Below the pieces are notes generated by a model, which saw only the letters and a list, made by a program, of their open reading frames with translations, searched no databases and was not told where the DNA came from. 40,694 bases of DNA from Pleurocapsales cyanobacterium LEGE 06147. GTDB taxonomy: Bacteria; Cyanobacteriota; Cyanobacteriia; Cyanobacteriales; Xenococcaceae. Every line of letters starts with the position of its first letter. Positions within the stretch are counted from its first letter, which is position 1. Made by a program: the position numbers and the translations under genes. Of this stretch, positions 1-8,053 are shown piece after piece. The DNA lies in the NCBI GenBank assembly GCA_015207585.1, contig JADEWQ010000049.1, forward strand, positions 1-40,694, in the 5' to 3' direction.

Positions 1-37
1 ATTAACTTCTTAACCTACAACACATGGAGGACAAAAT

Positions 38-334
38 ATGCCAATTAATTCCTGCCCTCCGTTTCCTCCCTTCGCCAAGCTGAGTACAGCTATGGCGAGG
101 GTCTCCACGGAGGCGGAGAGATGAAGAGACGAATCAACCCGTTCCTATTGATGTTTCTGAAGCCAATCGACCACCTCGTTCATTAGAACGGGAAGAGGAA
201 AAATTAAAGAACACACCCGAACCAGAGCAGGAAAAACAAGATTTAACCTACGAAATGGAAGAAGAAAATCAGATTGCTCACGAACAAAACATAACAGCAC
301 ATATTCCTGGAGGAGGAGCTATTTCCAATAGTTA
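38..334 (+). pseudogene. Small acidic protein gene interrupted by a palindromic repeat
   Basis: An ATG at 38 begins MPINS. The same product appears to resume at 120 in another frame as DEETNQPVPIDVSEANRPP and continues as a Glu/Lys-rich, very hydrophilic stretch ending in IPGGGAISNS and a TAA at 332-334. Between them, at about 53-119, lies a GC-rich palindromic block of about 67 nt whose length is not a multiple of three. It therefore shifts the frame, and the upper frame stops at TGA 122-124. The family is not recognised; composition suggests a short, disordered, soluble protein. Removing the block gives one continuous frame of roughly 75 residues, which is the main argument that this was a gene. 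The reconstruction is inference. Confidence 0.45.
53..119. repeat. GC-rich palindromic repeat inside an ORF
   Basis: The block can fold on itself. CCCTTCGCCA near 76-85 pairs with TGGCGAGGG near 93-101 with one bulge. AGCT-N6-AGCT forms the inner stem, and CTCCG and CGGAG lie at the outer ends. It is much richer in G+C than the flanking DNA. It resembles other palindromic blocks in this window (7494-7536, 26866-26932, 34208-34262) in style but not base for base. Confidence 0.5.
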
Positions 335-435
335 AAAAACTTGGAGCGATCGCACTAGTACCGCTGTGCGGAAGGCAAAAGGCAAAAGTCAAAACTCTTG
401 TAACAAAAATTAAATCTGCTGTCAAAAAAAGCTAA

Positions 436-1182
436 CTAAAAACTGGATAGACAAGCCAGAAAACGCTGCACTTCTGGATGGAGCGATCGCTTAAATTCTT
501 CTGGTGTTCCCAAAGCAACTAATTTCCCTTCACACATTAAACCAATTCTGGTAGCGAGGCGAAAAGCTTCTTGAATATCGTGGGTAACAAAAATAACCGT
601 TTTACCTAATTGTGTTTGTAATTGCCGCAACTGCTGTTGTAAATCTAAACGAGTAATCGGATCGAGTGCACCGAAAGGTTCATCCATCAATAAAATTGGC
701 GGATCGGCAGCTAATGCCCTGGCAATACCCACTCGCTGTCTTTGTCCACCAGAAAGTTCGCTAGGATAACGTTGGCTAAATTCCTCTGGTTCTAAACCAA
801 CTAAATGCAACAATTCGTATACTCGCGATCGCACTTTATTAGGCTTCCAACCTTCTAAGGTGGGGACGAGTCCTACATTTTGTTCGACAGTAAAATGAGG
901 AAATAAGCCGACTTCCTGAATTACGTAGCCAATCCTACGTCGTAATTTAATCTCATCCCAATCAGTTGTTGCCTTACCAGTAACTATAACTTCTCCTTTA
1001 GTAGGGGTAAGCAAGTTATTAATTACTTTCAGAGTAGTTGTTTTGCCGCTACCACTACGCCCCAATAATATTAGTGCTTCTCCTTGATAAATCTGGAGAT
1101 TTAGTTGAGATATTAACCAGCGTCCCTCAACTCGGTAACTAACATCATGCAGAGCAACGGCGATTTCTTTCTCAAATAACAT
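436..1182 (-). CDS. ABC transporter ATP-binding protein, osmoprotectant (OpuCA/ProV-like) type
   Basis: This is the cytoplasmic ATPase subunit that would power uptake of a small solute, most like the glycine betaine/choline/carnitine class. Visible motifs are Walker A GRSGSGKT (41-48), Q-loop Gln89, signature LSGGQ (143-147), Walker B ILLMDE (163-168) and switch His201 in VTHD. At 248 residues it has only the ATPase core and lacks the C-terminal CBS pair of many OpuCA/ProV proteins. No permease or binding-protein gene lies beside it, so it is an orphan in this window and its partner must be encoded elsewhere. The substrate class is inferred from overall resemblance and is less certain than the ATPase call. 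Confidence 0.85.
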   Translation of the reverse strand: MLFEKEIAVALHDVSYRVEGRWLISQLNLQIYQGEALILLGRSGSGKTTTLKVINNLLTPTKGEVIVTGKATTDWDEIKLRRRIGYVIQEVGLFPHFTVEQNVGLVPTLEGWKPNKVRSRVYELLHLVGLEPEEFSQRYPSELSGGQRQRVGIARALAADPPILLMDEPFGALDPITRLDLQQQLRQLQTQLGKTVIFVTHDIQEAFRLATRIGLMCEGKLVALGTPEEFKRSLHPEVQRFLACLSSF

Positions 1183-1480
1183 GAAAAATTATGCCTTTTT
1201 GTTTAAAAATACCAATAGACAGAAAGGTGAGGATGCACACACTAGCAAAAGGGCGAATAACTATTCGCTTCTACCATTAAATATTTTGTCTTACAGCCGT
1301 TTTCAAATGAATGGAGCTACATTCACAAATCTTGTAAGCCTCCTAAATACCCTGCCCCCGTGACCCCATATTGAGGGTAGATCGAGGGACTTTGAACAGT
1401 TAGGTTTCCCCCAGAATTGGGTAGGGCTGTTGCCAAGTCCGCTAAATTGCTCTTAGCCATTAGCGGTGGGTAGTTGACGT

Positions 1481-2182
1481 CTAATTAACCGCAGTTTCTT
1501 TATCTTCGAATTTAGCAGCAAATAACTGTGGTAATAATAAGCCAGAACTAGCTTGGTATTGCTCGAACTCGGGATAGCGAGAGAGAGATTTATCCTTTTT
1601 GCGCATATTGGGAATAAATATGCCAACCACGAAGCCTCCAAGGATCGAGAAAGGAAGCCAATGTTGTGTCAGCATAGCAAAACTAAGATAAATCAAGATC
1701 TCGCCTAAATAGTTAGGATTGCGACTGCGAGCAAAGAATCCTTCAGTAATTAATCCTTGACGATATTTAAGAGTGTAATATTTTTGTGCATCGCTACTGT
1801 AGTGAAGAAAAATGCCAATTATGTTAGTGGCGATCGCTGCGGCGATTAAAGGTGGTGGAGGTACAGTACCCCTACTAATGAGAATAAAAGGTGCTACCCA
1901 ATACAAACTTACGATGGCAAAAATTAAGACGGCATTGACAAGAGAAATTTCTTGCTCCCATTGTTTGTCGGGATACAGACTATCTTTCAATAACCACAGT
2001 ATGCCGTAGGTACCGTGAAGGGCAAGATAAACCCAAGCACCGATAGTAAAGTTATCGTAAGCTAGCATCAATCCCAGAATAAAGATAAAGGTTAAACTTT
2101 TTGAAAGATTGATGGGATATTTGGCTTTCATAAAATTTATGCTCGAGATTTTGAGATTAAGTTTTTTTTCTTTAACTCTCAC
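1481..2182 (-). CDS. Isoprenylcysteine carboxyl methyltransferase/PEMT-like membrane methyltransferase
   Basis: A 233-residue integral membrane protein with about five hydrophobic segments. Its C-terminal third carries the family core: an Arg-Asn-Pro-x-Tyr-x-Gly-Glu block (RNPNYLGE, about 153-160) after GLITEGFF, then a hydrophobic helix and a PEFEQYQ segment. Proteins of this fold methylate lipids or prenylated or small acceptors using S-adenosylmethionine; the acceptor here is unknown. The GTG start overlaps the TGA of the upstream decarboxylase-like gene by four bases (GTGA), which indicates translational coupling. An internal ATG at codon 18, just before the first membrane segment, is an alternative start. 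Confidence 0.75.
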   Translation of the reverse strand: MRVKEKKLNLKISSINFMKAKYPINLSKSLTFIFILGLMLAYDNFTIGAWVYLALHGTYGILWLLKDSLYPDKQWEQEISLVNAVLIFAIVSLYWVAPFILISRGTVPPPPLIAAAIATNIIGIFLHYSSDAQKYYTLKYRQGLITEGFFARSRNPNYLGEILIYLSFAMLTQHWLPFSILGGFVVGIFIPNMRKKDKSLSRYPEFEQYQASSGLLLPQLFAAKFEDKETAVN

Positions 2183-2841
2183 TTTTCAACCAACTCAATA
2201 ACAGATTTTTTGCCTACTTTTTTCGGTGCTTCTACAATTAAGTTCAACTTTTTGAGATTGAGAGTTAACCAAGGTTGACCTAAATTTAAATTAGCAAAAG
2301 GACTATTATTAGGTACTGTCAAACTACCTGATAATAAACTAATTTCCGAAGAAAACTGACTGGTAAACGAGAGTAATTCTGACCCTAAACCACTAAAACA
2401 ATTACCATTCAATTTTGGTTGCCACCAAGTAGATAAATTTAACCAGCTTGGTTGGTAATCGAGACGACAGAGAAGGCGATCGGCTTGTCTTACGCTAACC
2501 CGATTATCTTCCCAAGCAAATTGAGCCATTTCTTTTGGTAAGCCCCAAATTTCTCTACCGCCAACCACGGATTCTTCATTATCCACATAAATATGAGAAA
2601 TCCAAGAGCCAATTTTATTTTGATAGCGTACCAAGGCAGCTGCGACGATTAGCTCGTTGTATTCGAGTATAGAACCTGATTTGTAAACAGAAACATAAAC
2701 TCCTCCAACAGTCTTACCGGGCAAAATTGAGACTATTTCTAATTCTGGGGGAATCAAAGAACGAGAACTTTTGATATCTATCAAATGAAGTGTCGAGAGA
2801 GCATAACCTTGAAGATGCCAAGGTGCAGATGGATAAGTCAT
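2179..2841 (-). CDS. Acetoacetate decarboxylase-like (ADC family) protein
   Basis: This 220-residue protein has the ADC-family pattern: an N-terminal PWHLQGYAL strand, a GGVYVSVYKSG strand, YNELIVAAALVR, and the conserved VGGREIWGLPKEMA block at about 92-105. True acetoacetate decarboxylases form a Schiff base on a lysine. Whether Lys102 or another lysine does so here cannot be told, and many members of the family are not decarboxylases. It is first in a two-gene unit with the membrane methyltransferase and overlaps it by four bases. The pairing suggests a shared small-molecule pathway, but the substrate is unknown. Confidence 0.75.
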   Translation of the reverse strand: MTYPSAPWHLQGYALSTLHLIDIKSSRSLIPPELEIVSILPGKTVGGVYVSVYKSGSILEYNELIVAAALVRYQNKIGSWISHIYVDNEESVVGGREIWGLPKEMAQFAWEDNRVSVRQADRLLCRLDYQPSWLNLSTWWQPKLNGNCFSGLGSELLSFTSQFSSEISLLSGSLTVPNNSPFANLNLGQPWLTLNLKKLNLIVEAPKKVGKKSVIELVEK

Positions 2842-2933
2842 GATAAATTTATTTATATGAAGTTACATTCGTGTATGTTTAGCATAGCGAAAGGGCAAAG
2901 ATGTTTAGTCAACTTGTGTTACGGGCAAATACC

Positions 2934-3292
2934 CTAAGAGCGATCGAGTAACGGTTTCATCCTAATTCGATCTGGCTCAACTACTGTAAAATATCCAGCC
3001 CAATCTGTACGGCTTGCTAAGACTGCAACAACGATTTGAGCTATACTAACTGATGAAGATGGTGAAATGCGAAACAGGATAACACCACTAGCTGCCGATA
3101 GCCCAAAACGAAATGCTAGTTCGCCAAAATCTTTATCAAAGGTAAGAATGATGCGATTTTCAGCCTGAGCGCGTGCCAAAATTACGCGACTACCAGAGGA
3201 GCATCATTCCTTATCTAAACTACATCATACCCTTGTTGTCGTAGAGCTTCTATTGCATCTGCTGGAAAATTTTCGTCTGCTAAAATTCGCAC
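2934..3292 (-). pseudogene. DUF5615 PIN-like toxin, broken by a stop and a frameshift
   Basis: Reading from GTG at 3292 gives MRILADENFPADAIEALRQQ, GYDVV and then TAG at 3215-3217, where the family normally has Trp (TGG). Downstream, the frame must shift by one base near 3190-3200 to rejoin ARAQAENRIILTFDKDFGEL, which runs to a stop at 2934. DUF5615 proteins are PIN-fold ribonuclease-like toxins; Asp in LADENF and in TFDKDFGEL are the expected acidic residues. Both halves are well preserved, so the lesions look recent. The gene begins 3 nt after the DUF433 antitoxin, the usual order. An 81-residue C-terminal part starting at an internal ATG could still be translated but would lack the first acidic motif. 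Confidence 0.75.
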
Positions 3293-3295
3293 GCT

Positions 3296-3526
3296 CTAAA
3301 TGTTCAACGGATAGACTTTTTCTACCTGTAAGGGGGTACTGGCATAGCTCAAACATGCTTTAATATCTTCTTGTGTTAGCCTTGGATAATTTCGTAAAAT
3401 ATCTGTCTCTGACCATCCCTGAGCTAAAAGGTCAATAATGAATTCTACTGACAAGCGAGTACCTTTGATGACTGGCTTTCCTACTAAAATTTCTGGATCG
3501 ATAATAATTCGCTCTTGCCAACTCAT
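3296..3526 (-). CDS. DUF433 family antitoxin
   Basis: A 76-residue protein of the DUF433 type: WQERIIIDPEILVGKPVIKG, then TRLSVEFIIDLLAQGWS and a helix-turn-helix-like segment ending in DIKACLSYA. Members are antitoxins that partner PIN-like DUF5615 toxins and probably bind their own promoter. An AGGA motif lies about 10 nt before the ATG. The reading frame is intact while the downstream toxin is broken, which leaves an antitoxin without an obvious local partner. It might still act on related toxins elsewhere in the genome, which is inference. Confidence 0.85.
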   Translation of the reverse strand: MSWQERIIIDPEILVGKPVIKGTRLSVEFIIDLLAQGWSETDILRNYPRLTQEDIKACLSYASTPLQVEKVYPLNI

Positions 3527-3624
3527 CTTGATTTTTTCCTAATTCCCGCTGATTATTAATTTTATAAGATAGCAGTAATTCGTTGTAAAAGCGCGAGTGC
3601 TACCCTTTCCTAAAGTTTTTAATT

Positions 3625-5604
3625 GTGAATTATTTTACACATCAAAGTTGTTTAACTCAGTTTCAACCTCTAGCAGCGATCGCTACTACTCCTCAAGCAG
3701 CAAAAATTCTTCAACCTCTGTGTCAAAGTATAGGAGGAACTCTTTGGCTACCAGAATCTCTCGATGGCATAGTAAAAGCCCAATTGTATTCTGGTTCTCT
3801 CAAAAAACATTTAGCTGAGATTTGGCAACAGCATCAAGCATTGATTTTTTGTCTCGCTACTGGTGCGGTAGTACGCTTGATTGCTCCTCTACTCCAAGAT
3901 AAATTCAGCGATCCGGCTGTTGTTATCGTTGATGGGGAAGGACGTTTTGCGATTAGTTTATGTAGCGGACATCAGGGAGGTGCAGATTTACTCGCTCAAT
4001 TAGTCGCCCAGCAATTAGATGCTACACCAATTCTTACCGGGGCATCTAGTAGTTTGCGATTGCCAGGAATTGATGTTTTGGGTTTTCCCTATGGTTGGCG
4101 TAAAGGAGAGGGAAATTGGACTGGTGTCAGTGCCGCGATCGCCCGTAGAGAAAACGTACAGGTAATACAGGAGGTGGGTTCTACCCTCTGGCAAGAACAT
4201 CTTCCTCAAGGACATCCTTTTTACTTTGGCTTTTCCGAATCTACAGCCAGCAACACAGAAAAATCTATTGCACCAAAAGCCCGCGTTTGGATTAGCTATT
4301 ATACCAAAAGAAGATTTTCCTCCCAATCCGATCTGCCTAAGGTACAATGGCATCCCAGAGTTTTATGGGTAGGAATTGGTTGCGAGAGAGAAACTTCTTG
4401 TCAACTAATCGAGACAGCAATAGAGACAGTATTGCAGAAATATCACCTCGCTAGAGAAGCGATCGCCGGAATTGCTACTATCGATATCAAAGCTGATGAA
4501 AAAGGTATTTTAGAACTTTGTCACAGTTGGGATTTACCTTTAAAAATCTTTTCGGCGGAAACATTGTCTCGAGTTGCCGTACCCAATCCTTCAGAAATAG
4601 TCAGCCAAGAAGTAGGCACTCCTAGCGTTGCCGAAGCTGCTGCTATTTGTGCAATTGAATCTTTTACACCAATTTCAAAAATTACTGCTACACGTTTATC
4701 TCCGCGTCAATCGCCTGTAGCAAACTTAAATCAAAACGGAATTACCCTTCCCCCTTCCCTTTTAGTCCCCAAACAGATTTTTAAAGAAAAAGGCGTACTC
4801 GGGGCAGTAACAGTAGCGATCGCAAAATCGGAATTGGAATATACGGGTCGTACTGGTAAACTATATCTGGTAGGAACTGGCCCTGGGAGCTTAGATCAAA
4901 TTACTCCTGCAGCAAAAACTGCGATCGTAGAAGCCGATGCAGTTATTGGTTATTCCCTCTACATTGACCTGATTCAACCCTTATTTCGCCCGGGACAAAT
5001 AGTTGAATCTCTACCAATTACTCAAGAAAGACAAAGAGCGCAACGAGCTATAGAATTAGCCCAGTGGGGTTTAACAGTAGCTGTCGTTTCTTCTGGCGAT
5101 TGTGGTATCTATGGCATGGCAGGTTTAGTCTTGGAGGAACTGCAGCAAAAGAGTTGGGACGGTAAAACTCCACAAGTACGAGTTTTTCCCGGTATTTCTG
5201 CCCTACAAGCAGCTGCTGCCAGAGTCGGTGCCCCCTTAATGCATGACTTTTGTGCCATTAGTTTAAGCGATCTATTAACTCCTTGGGAAGTAATTCAACA
5301 ACGATTAGAAGCAGCAGCCAAGACAGACTTTGTTACAGCTATTTACAATCCGCGCTCTCAAAAACGTACCCAACAAGTTATTATTGCTCGACAGATCTTT
5401 TTACAATATCGTCAACCCCATACTCCCGTAGCAATTATTCGTCATGCTTATCGTCAAGACGAACAAATTACAATTACTACCCTAGAAAAAATGCTCGATG
5501 TGGTTATTGATATGTTAACTATGATAATTATTGGCAATAGCAGCACCAGCAATCATGCCAACTGGATGATTACTCCTAGAGGATATTTAGGATATGATAA
5601 TTAA
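3625..5604 (+). CDS. cobJ: CbiG / precorrin-3B C17-methyltransferase (CobJ) fusion
   Basis: This 659-residue fusion covers two steps of cobalamin ring building. The N-terminal CbiG part has GAVVRLIAPLL, DPAVVIVD and the LCSGHQGGADLLAQ motif at about 112-125. A CbiG C-terminal domain follows (about 245-365, starting VLWVGIGCERE). The C-terminal methyltransferase starts near residue 412 with the SAM-binding loop VGTGPGSLDQIT and continues with VVSSGDCGIYGM and VFPGISALQAAAARVG. CbiG opens the delta-lactone and CobJ/CbiH methylates C17 with ring contraction. Such fusions are common in cyanobacteria. The start is GTG at 3625; there is no strong ribosome binding site. No other cob/cbi gene is adjacent. 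Confidence 0.92.
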   Translation: MNYFTHQSCLTQFQPLAAIATTPQAAKILQPLCQSIGGTLWLPESLDGIVKAQLYSGSLKKHLAEIWQQHQALIFCLATGAVVRLIAPLLQDKFSDPAVVIVDGEGRFAISLCSGHQGGADLLAQLVAQQLDATPILTGASSSLRLPGIDVLGFPYGWRKGEGNWTGVSAAIARRENVQVIQEVGSTLWQEHLPQGHPFYFGFSESTASNTEKSIAPKARVWISYYTKRRFSSQSDLPKVQWHPRVLWVGIGCERETSCQLIETAIETVLQKYHLAREAIAGIATIDIKADEKGILELCHSWDLPLKIFSAETLSRVAVPNPSEIVSQEVGTPSVAEAAAICAIESFTPISKITATRLSPRQSPVANLNQNGITLPPSLLVPKQIFKEKGVLGAVTVAIAKSELEYTGRTGKLYLVGTGPGSLDQITPAAKTAIVEADAVIGYSLYIDLIQPLFRPGQIVESLPITQERQRAQRAIELAQWGLTVAVVSSGDCGIYGMAGLVLEELQQKSWDGKTPQVRVFPGISALQAAAARVGAPLMHDFCAISLSDLLTPWEVIQQRLEAAAKTDFVTAIYNPRSQKRTQQVIIARQIFLQYRQPHTPVAIIRHAYRQDEQITITTLEKMLDVVIDMLTMIIIGNSSTSNHANWMITPRGYLGYDN

Positions 5605-5742
5605 TTTATTAATGCAGCTTTGTTGCAAGAATAGGAAATAAGTTAAATTCTAACTTAGAGCAATTAACCGCGATTTAATGAGTTACAAAATTAGCAACTG
5701 GTCACAATTTGAATTAAATTTATTTATAGCAACACAAAAGCC

Positions 5743-5997
5743 ATGACCGATGAAGAAATAAAACAAATTAAAAAAGAACTAAGTAGATTACAAGAAAAAA
5801 TTAAAGTTTTAGAGCTTGATATTGAACCAGATGGAAGAGTCAGTGAATATATCAATAGATTAAGTGACGAGCTAGATGATTTTAAAAAAGAGGTACGGAG
5901 AAGATTTGACAGATTAGAACACCAAAACAGTCAATTATTAGCTAAAATTTCTTTAATTCTTGATAAGATAACTGGCTCGCTTGATTTACCAGAATAA
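5743..5997 (+). CDS. Small coiled-coil protein of unknown function
   Basis: An 84-residue hydrophilic protein made almost entirely of predicted helix. Heptad-like spacing of Leu/Ile runs through IKKELSRLQEKIKVLELDI and again through FKKEVRRRFDRLEHQNSQLL. An acidic, Gly-containing break (EPDGRVSE) lies near residue 30. There are no catalytic motifs. The gene stands alone between cobJ and a direct-repeat spacer. It may be a scaffold or partner-binding protein; that is a guess from coiled-coil content only. Confidence 0.6.
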   Translation: MTDEEIKQIKKELSRLQEKIKVLELDIEPDGRVSEYINRLSDELDDFKKEVRRRFDRLEHQNSQLLAKISLILDKITGSLDLPE

Positions 5998-6005
5998 TGA
6001 CTTTT

Positions 6006-6204
6006 AAGTTTAAAATGAGCAAAAAATATTCTTTTTCTTATTTATAGCAGAATCAAAAAACTCAAAAAAAACGGGGGATCGCTATATTTGATACCAACCG
6101 CCACCAGAAAATATCTGAGCGAAAAACAGTCTTTCTTGTAGACTCAGACTCTTCTAGATAGACCGCCGGTTAGCAATCGCTTTAAAGTTTAAAATGAGCA
6201 AAAA
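6006..6204. repeat. Pair of 20-bp direct repeats in a spacer
   Basis: AAGTTTAAAATGAGCAAAAA occurs at 6006-6025 and again, exact, at 6185-6204, 179 nt apart. The DNA between them includes short inverted repeats (AGTCT...AGACT). No ORF of convincing composition uses either copy. Confidence 0.6.
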
Positions 6205-6252
6205 GACTATTGCTAGTATTGAGACTAGTTCTAATTTTGAGAGAACCAAAGA

Positions 6253-6603
6253 TTATAAGTTAGAAGTTTGGAAGAATTGATTAATCACTCCAGACACCAA
6301 AGATAGAACAATTGAACCAAACAAGGCAGGAAAGAAACCAGCCACATCGAAACCAGGAGTAAAGTATCCTACCAAAGCCAGAGCGATCGCATTTATTACG
6401 AGCAGAAATAATCCCAAAGTCAAAATTGTCAGTGGTAGGGTAAACAATATTAAAATTGGTTTAACAATTGCATTAATCAATCCCAACACGATCGCGCCAA
6501 TAGCCGCTGCAGTAAAACTTGCAATTACAATTCCCGGCACAATCCAAGCAGTAATCAGTAAAGAAATGGCAGTTGCCAACCAAGTAAGTAAAAATTGCAA
6601 CAT
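6253..6603 (-). CDS. Phage holin family 4 (YvlD/PF04020-like) membrane protein
   Basis: A 116-residue protein with four hydrophobic helices separated by short turns. It carries the family pattern GLINAIVKPILILFTLPLTI followed by LTLGLFLLVINAIAL near residues 41-77. Despite the name, these proteins are widespread chromosomal membrane proteins in bacteria and their role is poorly known; nothing here suggests a prophage. It lies 35 nt upstream of nothing on the same strand and 35 nt downstream of the next minus-strand gene (6639-7406), with which it may be co-transcribed. Confidence 0.8.
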   Translation of the reverse strand: MLQFLLTWLATAISLLITAWIVPGIVIASFTAAAIGAIVLGLINAIVKPILILFTLPLTILTLGLFLLVINAIALALVGYFTPGFDVAGFFPALFGSIVLSLVSGVINQFFQTSNL

Positions 6604-6638
6604 TTACAGTCTTTTTTTTCTCGTTTAATACCAATTTA

Positions 6639-7406
6639 TCATTTCATTAGTTTAGTGCGAAAACTGACATTTACTCCTTGACTATGCTGTTCTAAAAGTA
6701 ATAGAGGGGTTGGCTTTGCTTGTTGATTCCAGCTCATCGAAACGATATAACCTTGAATTGTAGGTTGCCAATTATCACCAACTTGGGTGGGACTCAAAAA
6801 ATTTTCGATACATTCAACAATTTGTTCGATCGTTGCTGAAGTAGATTGCGTCGGTAATCTAGTTAGCTTAGTGCGGATGCGAAATAATACTCTTCGGGTT
6901 GGTTTTCCTTGAACATCTGTTTCATAGGTAACATCAAAAGTTTCATCAATTCTGTGACCGTGAGTGCTGGCAATACCAATTGTCTTATTTTGAGATAAAT
7001 TGATTCGCAGTGCCGTGCTAATAAATTGTTTGATTTTTACCTTGGCTTGATTAATCATTGCGTTATGAAAGGTTGAATCTTCCATCCGCATTCTGATATA
7101 GTCAAGATTCCAGTCGCGCGAGTGGACTAGATCGGGATTTTCTTCCCATTTACGTAGAGTAGTAAGAGCGAGATTGAGCCTTTTTTGTAAGCTTTCAAAT
7201 TTATACCGCTCATATCTAATTGCCTTTGCCATCTTAGTAAATTTCCACTTACCGTAGACTGATACAATAATTAAAGTTAGCAGTAGCCCACCACTGCTTA
7301 GCATCCAAAAATCTTTTTGTTCGAGCGGTAACTTGACTGAGTTTAATTGCTGAGCAGAATAACTTTGTCCAATAACAGATTTAAAAAATAAATATTCAAC
7401 GGGCAT
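6639..7406 (-). CDS. Uncharacterised single-pass membrane protein
   Basis: A 255-residue protein with one clear membrane segment at about 36-53 (LSSGGLLLTLIIVSVYG), a basic coiled-coil-like stretch after it (AIRYERYKFESLQKRLNLAL), and a soluble C-terminal domain of alternating strands. No enzymatic motif is visible and the family is not recognised with certainty; similar architecture is seen in conserved cyanobacterial hypothetical proteins. The spacing to the downstream holin-like gene is 35 nt, so they may form one transcript. Confidence 0.7.
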   Translation of the reverse strand: MPVEYLFFKSVIGQSYSAQQLNSVKLPLEQKDFWMLSSGGLLLTLIIVSVYGKWKFTKMAKAIRYERYKFESLQKRLNLALTTLRKWEENPDLVHSRDWNLDYIRMRMEDSTFHNAMINQAKVKIKQFISTALRINLSQNKTIGIASTHGHRIDETFDVTYETDVQGKPTRRVLFRIRTKLTRLPTQSTSATIEQIVECIENFLSPTQVGDNWQPTIQGYIVSMSWNQQAKPTPLLLLEQHSQGVNVSFRTKLMK

Positions 7407-7432
7407 AGACAGATTGGCAATTTTAATAATAT

Positions 7433-7648
7433 TTATATACTTTTAATATGCCCATAGTTGTTGAAATATTTAACTCGTGTGAGCAGGAAATCTCTCACCT
7501 GTGGTGACAGAGTCCCTCCACGCACCAGGGCGTGAGAAAGCGAACTGGAGATATAATTGGTCAACAGGTAATAGAAGAGTGTGCATATAAAAAAAATACA
7601 GAAGTAAAAGCCGACAATAAACAAGATATCATTGTTGTGATGGTGCAT
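7433..7648 (-). CDS. Possible small membrane protein carrying a palindromic repeat
   Basis: This 71-residue frame has a hydrophobic helix at about 9-31 (FIVGFYFCIFFICTLFYYLL). Its second half is encoded largely by a GC-rich palindrome (7494-7536), giving SHALVRGGTLSPQVRDF. The N-terminal His-rich start MHHHNND and the low-complexity hydrophobic part are not diagnostic. It may be a real small gene extended or altered by a repeat insertion, or only a chance frame. Confidence 0.25.
   Translation of the reverse strand: MHHHNNDILFIVGFYFCIFFICTLFYYLLTNYISSSLSHALVRGGTLSPQVRDFLLTRVKYFNNYGHIKSI
7494..7536. repeat. Palindromic repeat
   Basis: CTCAC at 7494-7498 pairs with GTGAG at 7532-7536, and GGTG pairs with CACC within, giving an interrupted hairpin that is richer in G+C than its surroundings. 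It is similar in character to the other palindromic blocks in this window and may belong to a dispersed family. Confidence 0.4.
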
Positions 7649-7661
7649 AAAATTAACGTCG

Positions 7662-7905
7662 TTATTTTGTAGGGTCGTCTACCTGGTCAGAGAAGGTTAA
7701 AATTCGTCCACTAAAGCCTATTTTTAAAACGTAAGGTGCTTCCAGATGCTTTGGTACTAATTAAGCATTTGTGTAGGTTTTGAATTCTTTATCGGGGTGG
7801 AGATTTTTCCCACGCCAAGAGAGGACACTTCCTTCATTCTCAAAAATGTTACAAATTAGACTTTCATTTGTTTTTATACTAAATCCGGTTGCCACAACCC
7901 ACTTA
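7662..7905 (-). pseudogene. Possible gene remnant with an in-frame stop
   Basis: On the minus strand one frame reads WVVATGFSIKTNESLICNIF, then ENEGSVLSWRGKNLHPDKEF, meets TAA at 7761-7763, and continues as LVPKHLEAPYVLKIGFSGR to DQVDDPTK and a stop at 7662-7664. Composition on both sides of the stop is protein-like. The start is not identifiable and the family is not recognised. A plus-strand frame also crosses this area, so the strand assignment is tentative. Confidence 0.3.
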
Positions 7906-8053
7906 TAATAAAGGAGAAGACAACCTGGATAAATGGGATACCGAAAAAAGCTTATTTAGCTCCACATCCACATTTGAGTTCAGAGGATGGGATTACCTAA
8001 AAAAGCTCGGATACTCTTGTCAATATTTACATTTACCTTTTTTGTGTCAAATA

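Noticed and set aside
1181-1363. 60-residue plus-strand ORF in the spacer after the ABC gene
   Set aside because: It starts within the ABC gene's start region and shows no domain, helix pattern or ribosome site.
4015-4353. 112-residue minus-strand ORF inside cobJ
   Set aside because: It is the antisense shadow of a well-supported CbiG domain and its translation has no protein-like pattern.
6253-6603. Prophage signal from the holin-like gene
   Set aside because: PF04020-type holin-like proteins are ordinary chromosomal genes, and no other phage gene is nearby.
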